Assembly: GCF_029227915.1 (NCBI RefSeq) | Contig: NC_079882.1 | Span: forward strand, 32,108,001-32,172,000 | Length of the DNA: 64,000 bases | From: Hydractinia symbiolongicarpus | Lineage: Eukaryota > Cnidaria > Hydrozoa > Anthoathecata > Hydractiniidae | Direction: 5' to 3' | Shown here: positions 49,634-62,556 of the stretch, in pieces | Layout of the letters: every line of letters starts with the position of its first letter | Position numbering within the stretch: position 1 is the first letter of the stretch | The notes under the pieces: model-generated | Databases searched by the model: none | Seen by the model: the letters and a program-made list of their open reading frames with translations, nothing else | What the model was told of the DNA's origin: nothing | Program-made: the position numbers and the translations under genes

Positions 49634-51664
49634 AAAATCGTTCTGGAAATGAGTTTACTCCCTGGGTACTTTCTTTGTATACTTTTGACTATACGGGCCG
49701 AGTCCAGGATTTAGGGAAATCGCAGGTTTTTGTTTGCCGCCGATTAAACTGCTTTTATTCAGCGTCTCATCAAAAATGAAAACATTTTTGAAAACTACAA
49801 GTCTCATGCGTTTTAGTGGTGAAAAAGTAATTTAAAAAATCGTTCGGGAAATGAGTTTACTCCCTGGGTACTTTCTTTGTATACTTTTGACTATACGGCC
49901 AAGCCCGGGATTTACGGGAAATCGCGGGTTTTCGTTTGCCGGCGATTAAACTTCTTTTATTCAGCGTCTCATCAAAAATGAAAACATTTTTAAAAACTAC
50001 AAGTCTTATGCGTTTTAGTGGTGAAAAAATAATTTAAAAAATCGTTCTGAAAATGAGTTTACTCCCTGGGTACTTTCTTTGTATACTTTTGACTATACGG
50101 GCCGAGTCCGGGATTTACGGGAAATCGCAGGTTTTCGTTTGCCGGCGATTAAACTGCTTTTATTCAGCGTCTCATCAAAAATGAAAACATTCTTGAAAAC
50201 TACAAGTCTCGTGCGTTTTAGTGGTGAAATAATAATTTAAAAAATGGTTTGGGAAATGAGTTTACTCCCTGGGTACTTTCTTTGTATACTTTTGACTATA
50301 CGGGCCGAGTCCAGGATTTACGGGAAATCGCAGGTTTTCGTTTGCCGGCGATTAAACTTCTTTTATTCAGCGTCTCATCAAAAATGAAAACATTTTTAAA
50401 AACTACAAGTCTCATGCGTTTAGTGGTAAAAAAATAATATAAAAAATCGTTCGGGAAATGAGTTTACTCCCTGGGTACTTTCTTTGTATTCTTTTGACTA
50501 TACGGCCAAGCCCGGGATTTACGGGAAATCGCGGGTTTTCGTTTTCCGGCGATTAAACTTCTTTTATTCAGCGTCTCATCAAAAATGAAAACATTTTTAA
50601 AAACTACAAGTCTTATGCGTTTTAGTGGTGAAAAAATAATTTAAAAAATCGTTCTGGAAATGAGTTTACTCCCTGGGTACTTTCTTTGTATACTTTTGAC
50701 TATACGGGCTGAGTCCGGGATTTAGGGAATTCGCAGGTTTTCGTTTGCCGGCGATTAAACTGCTTTTATTCAGCGTCTCATCAAAAATGAAAACATTTTT
50801 GAAAACCACAAGTCTCATGCGTTTTAGTGGTGAAAAAGTAATTTAAAAAATCGTTCGGGAAATGAGTTTACTCCCTGGGTACTTTCTTTGTATACTTTTG
50901 ACTATACGGGCCGAGTCCAGGATTTAGGGAAATCGCAGGTTTTCGTTTGCCGGCGATTAAACTTCTTTTACTCAGCGTCTCATCAAAAATGAAAACATTT
51001 TTAAAAACTACAAGTCTTATGCGTTTTAGTGGTGAAAAAATAATTTAAAAAATCGTTCTGAAAATGAGTTTACTCCCTGGGTACTTTCTTTGTATACTTT
51101 TGACTATACGGGCCGAGTCCGGGATTTACGGGAAATCGCAGGTTTTCGTTTGCCAGCGATTAAACTGCTTTTATTCAGCGTCTCATCAAAAATGAAAACA
51201 TTCTTGAAAACTACAAGTCTCGTGCGTTTTAGTGGTGAAATAATAATTTAAAAAATGGTTTGGGAAATGAGTTTACTCCCTGGGTACTTTCTTTGTATAC
51301 TTTTGACTATACGGGCCGAGTCCGGGATTTACGGGAAATCGCAGGTTTTCGTTTGCCGGCGATTAAACTTCTTTTATTCAGCGTCTCATCAAAAATGAAA
51401 ACATTTTTAAAAACTACAAGTCTCATGCGTTTAGTGGTAAAAAAATAATATAAAAAATTGTTCGGGAAATGAGTTTACTCCCTGGGTACTTTCTTTGTAT
51501 ACTTTTGACTATACGGCCAAGCCCGGGATTTACGGAAAATCGCGGGTTTTCGTTTGCCGGCGATTAAACTTCTTTTATTCAGCGTCTCATCAAAAATGAA
51601 AACATTTTTAAAAACTACAAGTCTTATGCGTTTTAGTGGTGAAAAAATAATTTAAAAAATCGTT
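49634..51664 (+). repeat. 2.0-kb block duplicated at offset 3,034, second copy
   Basis: Matches 46600-48630. The right edge is where this copy reads TTCTGAAAATG and the first reads TTCTGGAAATG. The last three monomers were then duplicated again (next entries). Confidence 0.82.
51055..51661 (+). repeat. 607-bp three-monomer tandem duplication, unit 1
   Basis: It carries the uncommon TTTGCCAGCGATT (about 51150), GAGTCCGGG in the TTGGG-type unit (51260), AAATTGTTCGGG and TACGGAAAATCG. All recur 607 bases later. I see no difference between the two units by eye. Confidence 0.85.
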
Positions 51665-52268
51665 CTGAAAATGAGTTTACTCCCTGGGTACTTTCTTTGT
51701 ATACTTTTGACTATACGGGCCGAGTCCGGGATTTACGGGAAATCGCAGGTTTTCGTTTGCCAGCGATTAAACTGCTTTTATTCAGCGTCTCATCAAAAAT
51801 GAAAACATTCTTGAAAACTACAAGTCTCGTGCGTTTTAGTGGTGAAATAATAATTTAAAAAATGGTTTGGGAAATGAGTTTACTCCCTGGGTACTTTCTT
51901 TGTATACTTTTGACTATACGGGCCGAGTCCGGGATTTACGGGAAATCGCAGGTTTTCGTTTGCCGGCGATTAAACTTCTTTTATTCAGCGTCTCATCAAA
52001 AATGAAAACATTTTTAAAAACTACAAGTCTCATGCGTTTAGTGGTAAAAAAATAATATAAAAAATTGTTCGGGAAATGAGTTTACTCCCTGGGTACTTTC
52101 TTTGTATACTTTTGACTATACGGCCAAGCCCGGGATTTACGGAAAATCGCGGGTTTTCGTTTGCCGGCGATTAAACTTCTTTTATTCAGCGTCTCATCAA
52201 AAATGAAAACATTTTTAAAAACTACAAGTCTTATGCGTTTTAGTGGTGAAAAAATAATTTAAAAAATC
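51662..52268 (+). repeat. 607-bp three-monomer tandem duplication, unit 2
   Basis: Immediate repeat of 51055-51661, with the TTGGG-type unit at 51867. The next monomer (TTCTGGAAATG, about 52271) returns to the common form, marking the end. Confidence 0.85.
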
Positions 52269-52959
52269 GTTCTGGAAATGAGTTTACTCCCTGGGTACTT
52301 TCTTTGTATACTTTTGACTATACGGGCCGAGTCCGGGATTTAGGGAATTCGCGGGTTTTAGTTTGCCGGCGATTAAACTTCTTTTATTCAGCGTCTCATC
52401 AAAAATGAAAACATTTTTAAAAACTACAAGTCTTATGCGTTTTAGTGGTGAAAAAATAATTTAAAAAATCGTTCTGGAAATGAGTTTACTCCCTGGGTAC
52501 TTTCTTTGTATACTTTTGACTATACGGGCCGAGTCCGGGATTTAGGGAAATCGCAGGTTTTCGTTTGCCGGCGATTAAACTGCTTTTATTCAGCGTCTCA
52601 TCAAAAATGAAAACATTTTTGAAAACTACAAGTCTCATGCGTTTTAGTGGTGAAAAAATAATTTAAAAAATCGTTCGGGAAATGAGTTTACTCCCTGGGT
52701 ACTTTCTTTGTATACTTTTGACTATACGGCCAAGCCCGGGATTTACGGGAAATCGCGGGTTTTCGTTTGCCGGCGATTAAACTTCTTTTATTCAGCGTCT
52801 CATCAAAAATGAAAACATTTTTAAAAACTACAAGTCTTATGCGTTTTAGTGGTGAAAAAATAATTTAAAAAATCGTTCTGGAAATGAGTTTGCTCCCTGG
52901 GTACTTTCTTTGTATACTTTTGACTATACGGGCCGAGTCCGGGATTTACGGGAAATCGC

Positions 52960-53680
52960 AGGTTTTCGTTTGCCGGCGATTAAACTGCTTTTATTCAGCG
53001 TCTCATCAAAAATGAAAACATTCTTGAAAACTACAAGTCTCGTGCGTTTTAGTGGTGAAATAATAATTTAAAAAATGGTTTGGGAAATGAGTTTACTCCC
53101 TGGGTACTTTCTTTGTATACTTTTGACTATACGGGCCGAGTCCAGGATTTACGGGAAATCGCAGGTTTTCGTTTGCCGGCGATTAAACTTCTTTTATTCA
53201 GCGTCTCATCAAAAATGAAAACATTTTTAAAAACTACAAGTCTTATGCGTTTTGGTGGTAAAAAGTAATTTAAAAAATCGTTCGGGAAATGAGTTTACTC
53301 CCTGGGTACTTTCTTTGTATACTTTTGACTATACGGGCCAAGCCCGGGATTTACGGGAAATCGCAGGTTTTCGTTTGCCGGCGATTAAACTGCTTTTATT
53401 CAGCGTCTCATCAAAAATGAAAACATTTTTGAAAACTACAAGTCTCATGCGTTTTAGTGGTGAAAAAGTAATTTAAAAAATCGTTCGGGAAATGAGTTTA
53501 CTCCCTGGGTACTTTCTTTGTATACTTTTGACTATACGGCCAAGCCCGGGATTTACGGGAAATCGCGGGTTTTCGTTTGCCGGCGATTAAACTTCTTTTA
53601 TTCAGCGTCTCATCAAAAATGAAAACATTTTTAAAAACTACAAGTCTTATGCGTTTTAGTGGTGAAAAAATAATTTGAAA
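52960..53680 (+). repeat. Block shared with 48915-49635 at offset 4,045
   Basis: TTGGGAAATG units at 49035 and 53080, each followed by a unit with GTTTTGGTGGTAAAAAG and GGCCAAGCCC plus CTGCTTTTATTC. The match ends at about 53680, where this copy has AATTTGAAAAATCG, GGGTTTGCTCC and CCTGGATAC. Confidence 0.8.
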
Positions 53681-54784
53681 AATCGTTCTGGAAATGGGTT
53701 TGCTCCCTGGATACTTTCTTTGTATACTTTTGACTATACGGGCCGAGTCCGGGATTTACGGGAAATCGCAGGTTTTCGTTTGCCGCCGATTAAACTTCTT
53801 TTATTCAGCGTCTCATCAAAAATGAAAACATTCTTGAAAACTACAAGTCTCGTGCGTTTTAGTGGTAAAATAATAATTTAAAAAATGGTTTGGGAAATGA
53901 GTTTACTCCCTGGGTACTTTCTTTGTATACTTTTGACTATACGGGCTGAGTCCAGGATTTACGGGAAATCGCAGGTTTTCGTTTGCCGGCGATTAAACTG
54001 CTTTTATTCAGCGTCTCATCAAAAATGAAAACATTTTTGAAAACTACAAGTCTCATGCGTTTTAGTGGTGAAAAAGTAATTTAAAAAATCGTTCGGGAAA
54101 TGCGTTTACTCCCTGGGTACTTTCTTTGTATACTTTTGACTATACGGCCAAGCCCGGGATTTACGGGAAATCGCGGGTTTTCGTTTGCCGGCGATTAAAC
54201 TTCTTTTATTCAGCGTCTCATCAAAAATGAAAACATTTTTAAAAACTACAAGTCTTATGCGTTTTAGTGGTGAAAAAATAATTTAAAAAATCGTTCTGAA
54301 AATGAGTTTACTCCCTGGGTACTTTCTTTGTATACTTTTGACTATACGGGCCGAGTCCGGGATTTACGGGAAATCGCAGGTTTTCGTTTGCCGGCGATTA
54401 AACTTCTTTTATTCAGCGTCTCATCAAAAATGAAAACATTTTTAAAAACTACAAGTCTCATGCGTTTAGTGGTAAAAAAATAATATAAAAAATCGTTCTG
54501 GAAATGAGTTTACTCCCTGGGTACTTTCTTTGTATACTTTTGACTATACGGGCCGAGTCCGGGATTTAGGGAATTCGCAGGTTTTCGTTTGCCGGCTATT
54601 AAACTGCTTTTATTCAGCGTCTCATCAAAAATGAAAACATTTTTGAAAACCACAAGTCTCATGCGTTTTAGTGGTGAAAAAGTAATTTAAAAAATCGTTC
54701 GGGAAATGAGTTTACTCCCTGGGTACTTTCTTTGTATACTTTTGACTATACGGCCAAGCCCGGGATTTACGTGAAATTGCGGGT

Positions 54785-56320
54785 TTTAGTTTGCCGGCGA
54801 TTAAACTTCTTTTATTCAGCGTCTCATCAAAAATGAAAACATTTTTAAAAACTACAAGTCTTACGCGTTTTAGTGGTGAAAAAATAATTTAAAAAATCGT
54901 TCTGGAAATGAGTTTGCTCCCTGGGTACTTTCTTTGTATACTTTTGACTATACGGGCCGAGTCCGGGATTTACGGGAAATCGCAGGTTTTCGTTTGCCGG
55001 CGATTAAACTGCTTTTATTCAGCGTCTCATCAAAAATGAAAACATTCTTGAAAACTACAAGTCTCGTGCGTTTTAGTGGTGAAATAATAATTTAAAAAAT
55101 GGTTTGGGAAATGAGTTTACTCCCTGGGTACTTTCTTTGTATACTTTTGACTATACGGGCCGAGTCCAGGATTTACGGGAAATCGCAGGTTTTCGTTTGC
55201 CGGCGATTAAACTTCTTTTATTCAGCGTCTCATCAAAAATGAAAACATTTTTAAAAACTACAAGTCTCATGCGTTTTGGTGGTAAAAAGTAATTTAAAAA
55301 ATCGTTCGGGAAATGAGTTTACTCCCTGGGTACTTTCTTTGTATACTTTTGACTATACGGGCCAAGCCCGGGATTTACGGGAAATCGCAGGTTTTCGTTT
55401 TCCGGCGATTAAACTTCTTTTATTCAGCGTCTCATCAAAAATGAAAACATTCTTGAAAACTACAAGTCTCGTGCGTTTTAGTGGTGAAATAATAATTTAA
55501 AAAATGGTTTGGAAAATGAGTTTACTCCCTGGGTACTTTCTTTGTATACTTTTGACTATACGGCCAAGTCCAGGATTTACGGGAAATCGCGGGTTTTAGT
55601 TTGCCGGCGATTAAACTTCTTTTATTCAGCGTCTCATCAAAAATGAAAACATTTTTAAAAACTACAAGTCTTACGCGTTTTAGTGGTGAAAAAATAATTT
55701 AAAAAATCGTTCTGGAAATGAGTTTGCTCCCTGGGTACTTTCTTTGTATACTTTTGACTATACGGGCCGAGTCCGGGATTTACGGGAAATCGCAGGTTTT
55801 CGTTTGCCGGCGATTAAACTGCTTTTATTCAGCGTCTCATCAAAAATGAAAACATTCTTGAAAACTACAAGTCTCGTGCGTTTTAGTGGTGAAATAATAA
55901 TTTAAAAAATGGTTTGGGAAATGAGTTTACTCCCTGGGTACTTTCTTTGTATACTTTTGACTATACGGGCCGAGTCCAGGATTTACGGGAAATCGCAGGT
56001 TTTCGTTTGCCGGCGATTAAACTTCTTTTATTCAGCGTCTCATCAAAAATGAAAACATTTTTAAAAACTACAAGTCTCATGCGTTTTGGTGGTAAAAAGT
56101 AATTTAAAAAATCGTTCGGGAAATGAGTTTACTCCCTGGGTACTTTCTTTGTATACTTTTGACTATACGGGCCAAGCCCGGGATTTACGGGAAATCGCAG
56201 GTTTTCGTTTTCCGGCGATTAAACTTCTTTTATTCAGCGTCTCATCAAAAATGAAAACATTCTTGAAAACTACAAGTCTCGTGCGTTTTAGTGGTGAAAT
56301 AATAATTTAAAAAATGGTTT
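54785..56320 (+). repeat. 810-bp (four-monomer) tandem duplication, two units
   Basis: Unit 1 is about 54785-55594 and unit 2 about 55595-56320. Shared rare states: GTCTTACGCG at 54857 and 55667, GAGTTTGCTCC at about 54910 and 55720, and CGTTTTCCGGCG in a GGCCAAGCCC unit at about 55396 and 56206. A hybrid monomer at 55562-55600 (GGCCAAGTCCAGG followed by GGGTTTTAGTTTG) marks the junction. Confidence 0.85.
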
Positions 56321-57169
56321 GGGAAATGAGTTTACTCCCTGGGTACTTTCTTTGTATACTTTTGACTATACGGGCTGAGTCCAGGATTTACGGGAAATCG
56401 CAGGTTTTCGTTTGCCGGCGATTAAACTTCTTTTATTCAGCGTCTCATCAAAAATGAAAACATTTTTAAAAACTACAAGTCTCATGCGTTTTAGTGGTAA
56501 AAAGTAATTTAAAAAATCGTTCGGGAAATGAGTTTACTCCCTGGGTACTTTCTTTGTATACTTTTGACTATACGGGCCAAGCCGGGGATTTACGGGAAAT
56601 CGCAGGTTTTCGTTTGCCGGCGATTAAACTTCTTTTATTCAGCGTCTCATCAAAATTGAAAACATTTTTGAAAACTACAAGTCTCATGCGTTTTAGTGGT
56701 GAAAAAATAATTTAAAAAATCGTTCGGGAAATGAGTTTACTCCCTGGGTACTTTCTTTGTATACTTTTGACTATACGGCCAAGCCCGGGATTTACGGGAA
56801 ATCGCGGGTTTTCGTTTGCCGGCGATTAATCTTCTTTTATTCAGCGTCTCATCAAAAATGAAAACATTTTTAAAAACTACAAGTCTTATGCGTTTTAGTG
56901 GTGAAAAAATAATTTAAAAAATCGTTCTGGAAATGAGTTTACTCCCTGGGTACTTTCTTTGTACACTTTTGACTATACGGGCCGAGTCCGGGATTTACGG
57001 GAAATCGCAGGTTTTCGTTTGCCGGCGATTAAACTGCTTTTATTCAGCGTCTCATCAAAAATGAAAACATTTTTGAAAACTACAAGTCTCATGCGTTTTA
57101 GTGGTGAAAAAGTAATTTAAAAATCGTTCTGGAAATGAGTTTACTAACAGGGTACTTTCTTTGTATACT

Positions 57170-59745
57170 TTTGACTATACGGCCAAGCCCGGGATTTACG
57201 GGAAATCGCGGGTTTTCGTTTGCCGGCGATTAAACTTCTTTTACTCAGCGTCTCATCAAAAATGAAAACATTTTTAAAAACTACAAGTCTTATGCGTTTT
57301 AGTGGTGAAAAAATAATTTAAAACATCGTTCTGAAAATGAGTTTACTCCCTGGGTACTTTCTTTGTATACTTTTGACTATACGGGCCGAGTCCGGGATTT
57401 ACGGGAAATCGCAGGTTTTCGTTTGCCGGCGATTAAACTGCTTTTATTCAGCGTCTCATCAAAAATGAAAATATTCTTGAAAACTACAAGTCTCGTGCGT
57501 TTTAGTGGTGAAATAATAATTTAAAAAATGGTTTGGGAAATGAGTTTACTCCCTGGGTACTTTCTTTGTATACTTTTGACTATACGGGCCGAGTCCAGGA
57601 TTTACGGGAAATCGCAGGTTTTCGTTTGCCGGCGATTAAACTTCTTTTATTCAGCGTCTCATCAAAAATGAAAACATTTTTAAAAACTACAAGTCTCACG
57701 CGTTTAGTGGTAAAAAAATAATATAAAAAATCGTTCGGGAAATGAGTTTACTCCCTGGGTACTTTCTTTGTATACTTTTGACTATACGGCCAAGCCCGGG
57801 ATTTACGGAAAATCGCGGGTTTTCGTTTGCCGGCGATTAAACTTCTTTTATTCAGCGTCTCATCAAAAATGAAAACATTTTTAAAAACTACAAGTCTTAT
57901 GCGTTTTAGTGGTGAAAAAATAATTTAAAAAATCGTTCTGGAAATGAGTTTACTCCCTGGGTACTTTCTTTGTATACTTTTGACTATACGGGCCGAGTCC
58001 GGGATTTAGGGAATTCGCAGGTTTTCGTTTGCCGGCTATTAAACTGCTTTTATTCAGCGTCTCATCAAAAATGAAAACATTTTTGAAAACCACAAGTCTC
58101 ATGCGTTTTAGTGGTGAAAAAGTAATTTAAAAAATCGTTCGGGAAATGAGTTTACTCCCTGGGTACTTTCTTTGTATACTTTTGACTATACGGCCAAGCC
58201 CGGGATTTACGTGAAATCGCGGGTTTTAGTTTGCCGGCGATTAAACTTCTTTTATTCAGCGTCTCATCAAAAATGAAAACATTTTTAAAAACTACAAGTC
58301 TTATGCGTTTTAGTGGTGAAAAAATAATTTAAAAAATCGTTCGGGAAATGAGTTTACTCCCTGGGTACTTTCTTTGTATACTTTTGACTATACGGGCCGA
58401 GTCCAGGATTTAGGGAAATCGCAGGTTTTCGTTTACCGGCGATTAAACTGCTTTTATTCAGCGTCTCATCAAAAATGAAAACATTTTTGAAAACTACAAG
58501 TCTCATGCGTTTTAGTGGTGAAAAAGTAATTTAAAAAATCGTTCGGGAAATGAGTTTACTCCCTGGGTACTTTCTTTGTATACTTTTGACTATACGGCCA
58601 AGCCCGGGATTTACGGGAAATCGCGGGTTTTCGTTTGCCGGCGATTAAACTTCTTTTACTCAGCGTCTCATCAAAAATGAAAACATTTTTAAAAACTACA
58701 AGTCTTATGCGTTTTAGTGGTGAAAAAATAATTTAAAACATCGTTCTGAAAATGAGTTTACTCCCTGGGTACTTTCTTTGTATACTTTTGACTATACGGG
58801 CCGAGTCAGTGATTTACGGGAAATCGCAGGTTTTCGTTTGCCGGCGATTAAACTGCTTTTATTCAGCGTCTCATCAAAAATGAAAACATTCTTGAAAACT
58901 ACAAGTCTCGTGCGTTTTAGTGGTGAAATAATAATTTAAAAAATGGTTTGGGAAATGAGTTTACTCCCTGGGTACTTTCTTTGTATACTTTTGACTATAC
59001 GGGCCGAGTCCAGGATTTACGGGAAATCGCAGGTTTTCGTTTGCCGGCGATTAAACTTCTTTTATTCAGCGTCTCATCAAAAATGAAAACATTTTTAAAA
59101 ACTACAAGTCTCATGCGTTTAGTGGTAAAAAAATAATATAAAAAATCGTTCGGGAAATGAGTTTACTCCCTGGGTACTTTCTTTGTATACTTTTGACTAT
59201 ACGGCCAAGCCCGGGATTTACGGAAAATCGCGGGTTTTCGTTTGCCGGCGATTAAACTTCTTTTATTCAGCGTCTCATCAAAAATGAAAACATTTTTAAA
59301 AACTACAAGTCTTATGCGTTTTAGTGGTGAAAAAATAATTTAAAAAATCGTTCTGGAAATGAGTTTACTCCCTGGGTACTTTCTTTGTATACTTTTGACT
59401 ATACGGGCCGAGTCCGGGATTTAGGGAATTCGCAGGTTTTCGTTTGCCGGCTATTAAACTGCTTTTATTCAGCGTCTCATCAAAAATGAAAACATTTTTG
59501 AAAACCACAAGTCTCATGCGTTTTAGTGGTGAAAAAGTAATTTAAAAAATCGTTCGGGAAATGAGTTTACTCCCTGGGTACTTTCTTTGTATACTTTTGA
59601 CTATACGGCCAAGCCCGGGATTTACGTGAAATCGCGGGTTTTAGTTTGCCGGCGATTAAACTTCTTTTATTCAGCGTCTCATCAAAAATGAAAACATTTT
59701 TAAAAACTACAAGTCTTATGCGTTTTAGTGGTGAAAAAATAATTT
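57170..59745 (+). repeat. 1,415-bp (seven-monomer) duplication, right-hand instance
   Basis: Rare states recur at exactly 1,415 bases: TTTTACTCAGCG (TTACT at 57241 and 58656), AAACATCGTTCTG (57321 and 58736), TTGGGAAATG units (57533 and 58948) and GCCGGCTATT (58031 and 59446). TTGGG-type units continue at 60363, 61376 and 62791, at spacings of 1,415, 1,013 and 1,415. Confidence 0.83.
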
Positions 59746-62556
59746 AAAAAATCGTTCTGGAAATGAGTTTACTCCCTGGGTACTTTCTTTGTATACTTTT
59801 GACTATACGGGCCGAGTCCGGGATTTAGGGAAATCGCAGGTTTTCGTTTGCCGGCGATTAAACTGCTTTTATTCAGCGTCTCATCAAAAATGAAAACATT
59901 TTTGAAAACTACAAGTCTCATGCGTTTTAGTGGTGAAAAAGTAATTTAAAAAATCGTTCGGGAAATGAGTTTACTCCCTGGGTACTTTCTTTGTATACTT
60001 TTGACTATACGGCCAAGCCCGGGATTTACGGGAAATCGCGGGTTTTCGTTTGCCGGCGATTAAACTTCTTTTATTCAGCGTCTCATCAAAAATGAAAACA
60101 TTTTTAAAAACTACAAGTCTTATGCGTTTTATTGGTGAAAAAATAATTTAAAAAATCGTTCTGGAATTGAGTTTGCTCCCTGGGTACTTTCTTTGTATAC
60201 TTTTGACTATACCGGCCGAGTCCGGGATTTACGGGAAATCGCAGGTTTTCGTTTGCCGGCGATTAAACTGCTTTTATTCAGCGTCTCATCAAAAATGAAA
60301 ACATTCTTGAAAACTACAAGTCTCGTGCGTTTTAGTGGTGAAATAATAATTTAAAAAATGTTTTGGGAAATGAGTTTACTCCCTGGGTACTTTCTTTGTA
60401 TACTTTTGACTATACGGGCCGAGTCCAGGATTTACGGGAAATCGCAGGTTTTCGTTTGCCGGCGATTAAACTTCTTTTATTCAGCGTCTCATCAAAAATG
60501 AAAACATTTTTAAAAACTACAAGTCTCATGCGTTTTGGTGGTAAAAAGTAATTTAAAAAATCGTTCGGGAAATGAGTTTACTCCCTGGGTACTTTCTTTG
60601 TATATTTTTGACTATACGGGCCAAGCCCGGGATTTACGGGAAATCGCAGGTTTTCGTTTGGCGGCGATTAAACTTCTTTTATTCAGCGTCTCATCAAAAA
60701 TGAAAACATTCTTGAAAACTACAAGTCTCGTGCGTTTTAGTGGTAAAATAATAATTTAAAAAATGGTTTGGGAAATGAGTTTACTCCCTGGGTACTTTCT
60801 TTGTATACTTTTGACTATACGGGCTGAGTCCAGGATTTACGGGAAATCGCAGGTTTTCGTTTGCCGGCGATTAAACTGCTTTTATTCAGCGTCTCATCAA
60901 AAATGAAAACATTTTTGAAAACTACAAGTCTCATGCGTTTTAGTGGTGAAAAAGTAATTTAAAAAATCGTTCGGGAAATGAGTTTACTCCCTGGGTACTT
61001 TCTTTGTATACTTTTGACTATACGGCCAAGCCCGGGATTTACGGGAAATCGCGGGTTTTCGTTTGCCGGCGATTAAACTTCTTTTATTCAGCGTCTCATC
61101 AAAAATGAAAACATTTTTAAAAACTACAAGTCTTATGCGTTTTAGTGGTGAAAAAATAATTTAAAAAATCGTTCTGAAAATGAGTTTACTCCCTGGGTAC
61201 TTTATTTGTATACTTTTGACTATACGGGCCGAGTCCGGGATTTACGGGAAATCGCAGGTTTTCGTTTGCCGGCGATTAAACTGCTTTTATTCAGCGTCTC
61301 ATCAAAAATGAAAACATTCTTGAAAACTACAAGTCTCGTGCGTTTTAGTGGTGAAATAATAATTTTAAAAATGGTTTGGGAAATGAGTTTACTCCCTGGG
61401 TATTTTCTTTGTATACTTTTGACTATACGGGCCGAGTCCAGGATTTACGGGAAATCGCAGGTTTTCATTTGCCGGCGATTAAACTTCTTTTATTCAGCGT
61501 CTCATCAAAAATGAAAACATTTTTAAAAACTACAAGTCTCATGCGTTTAGTGGTAAAAAAATAATATAAAAAATCGTTCGGGAAATGAGTTTACTCCCTG
61601 GGTACTTTCTTTGTATACTTTTGACTATACGGCCAAGCCCGTGATTTACGGGAAATCGCGGGTTTTCGTTTGCCGGCGATTAAACTTCTTTTATTCAGCG
61701 TCTCATCAAAAATGAAAACATTTTTAAAAACTACAAGTCTTATGCATTTTAGTGGTGAAAAAATAATTTAAAAAATCGTTCTGGAAATGAGTTTACTCCC
61801 TGGGTACTTTCTTTGTATACTTTTTACTATACGGGCCGAGTCCGGGATTTAGGGAATTCGCAGGTTTTCGTTTGCCGGCTATTAAACTGCTTTTATTCAG
61901 CGTCTCATCAAAAATGAAAACATTTTTGAAAACCACAAGTCTCATGCGTTTTAGTGGTGAAAAAGTAATTTAAAAAATCGTTCGGGAAATGAGTTTACTC
62001 CCTGGGTACTTTCTTTGTATACTTTTGACTATACGGCCAAGCCCGGGATTTACGTGAAATCGCGGGTTTTAGTTTGCCGGCGATTAAACTTCTTTTATTC
62101 AGCGTCTCATCAAAAATGAAAACATTTTTAAAAACTACAAGTCTTATGCGTTTTAGTGGTGAAAAAATAATTTAAAAAATCGTTCTGGAAATGAGTTTAC
62201 TCCCTGGGTACTTTCTTTGTATACTTTTGACTATACGGGCCGAGTCCGGGATTTAGGGAAATCGCAGGTTTTCGTTTGCCGGCGATTAAACTGCTTTTAT
62301 TCAGCGTCTCATCAAAAATGAAAACATTTTTGAAAATTACAAGTCTCATGCGTTTTAGTGGTGAAAAAGTAATTTAAAAAATCGTTCGGGAAATGAGTTT
62401 ACTCCCTGGGTACTTTCTTTGTATACTTTTGACTATACGGCCAAGCCCGGGATTTACGGGAAATCGCTGGTTTTCGTTTGCCGGCGATTAAACTTCTTTT
62501 ATTCAGCGTCTCATCAAAAATGAAAACATTTTTAAAAACTACAAGTCTTATGCGTT

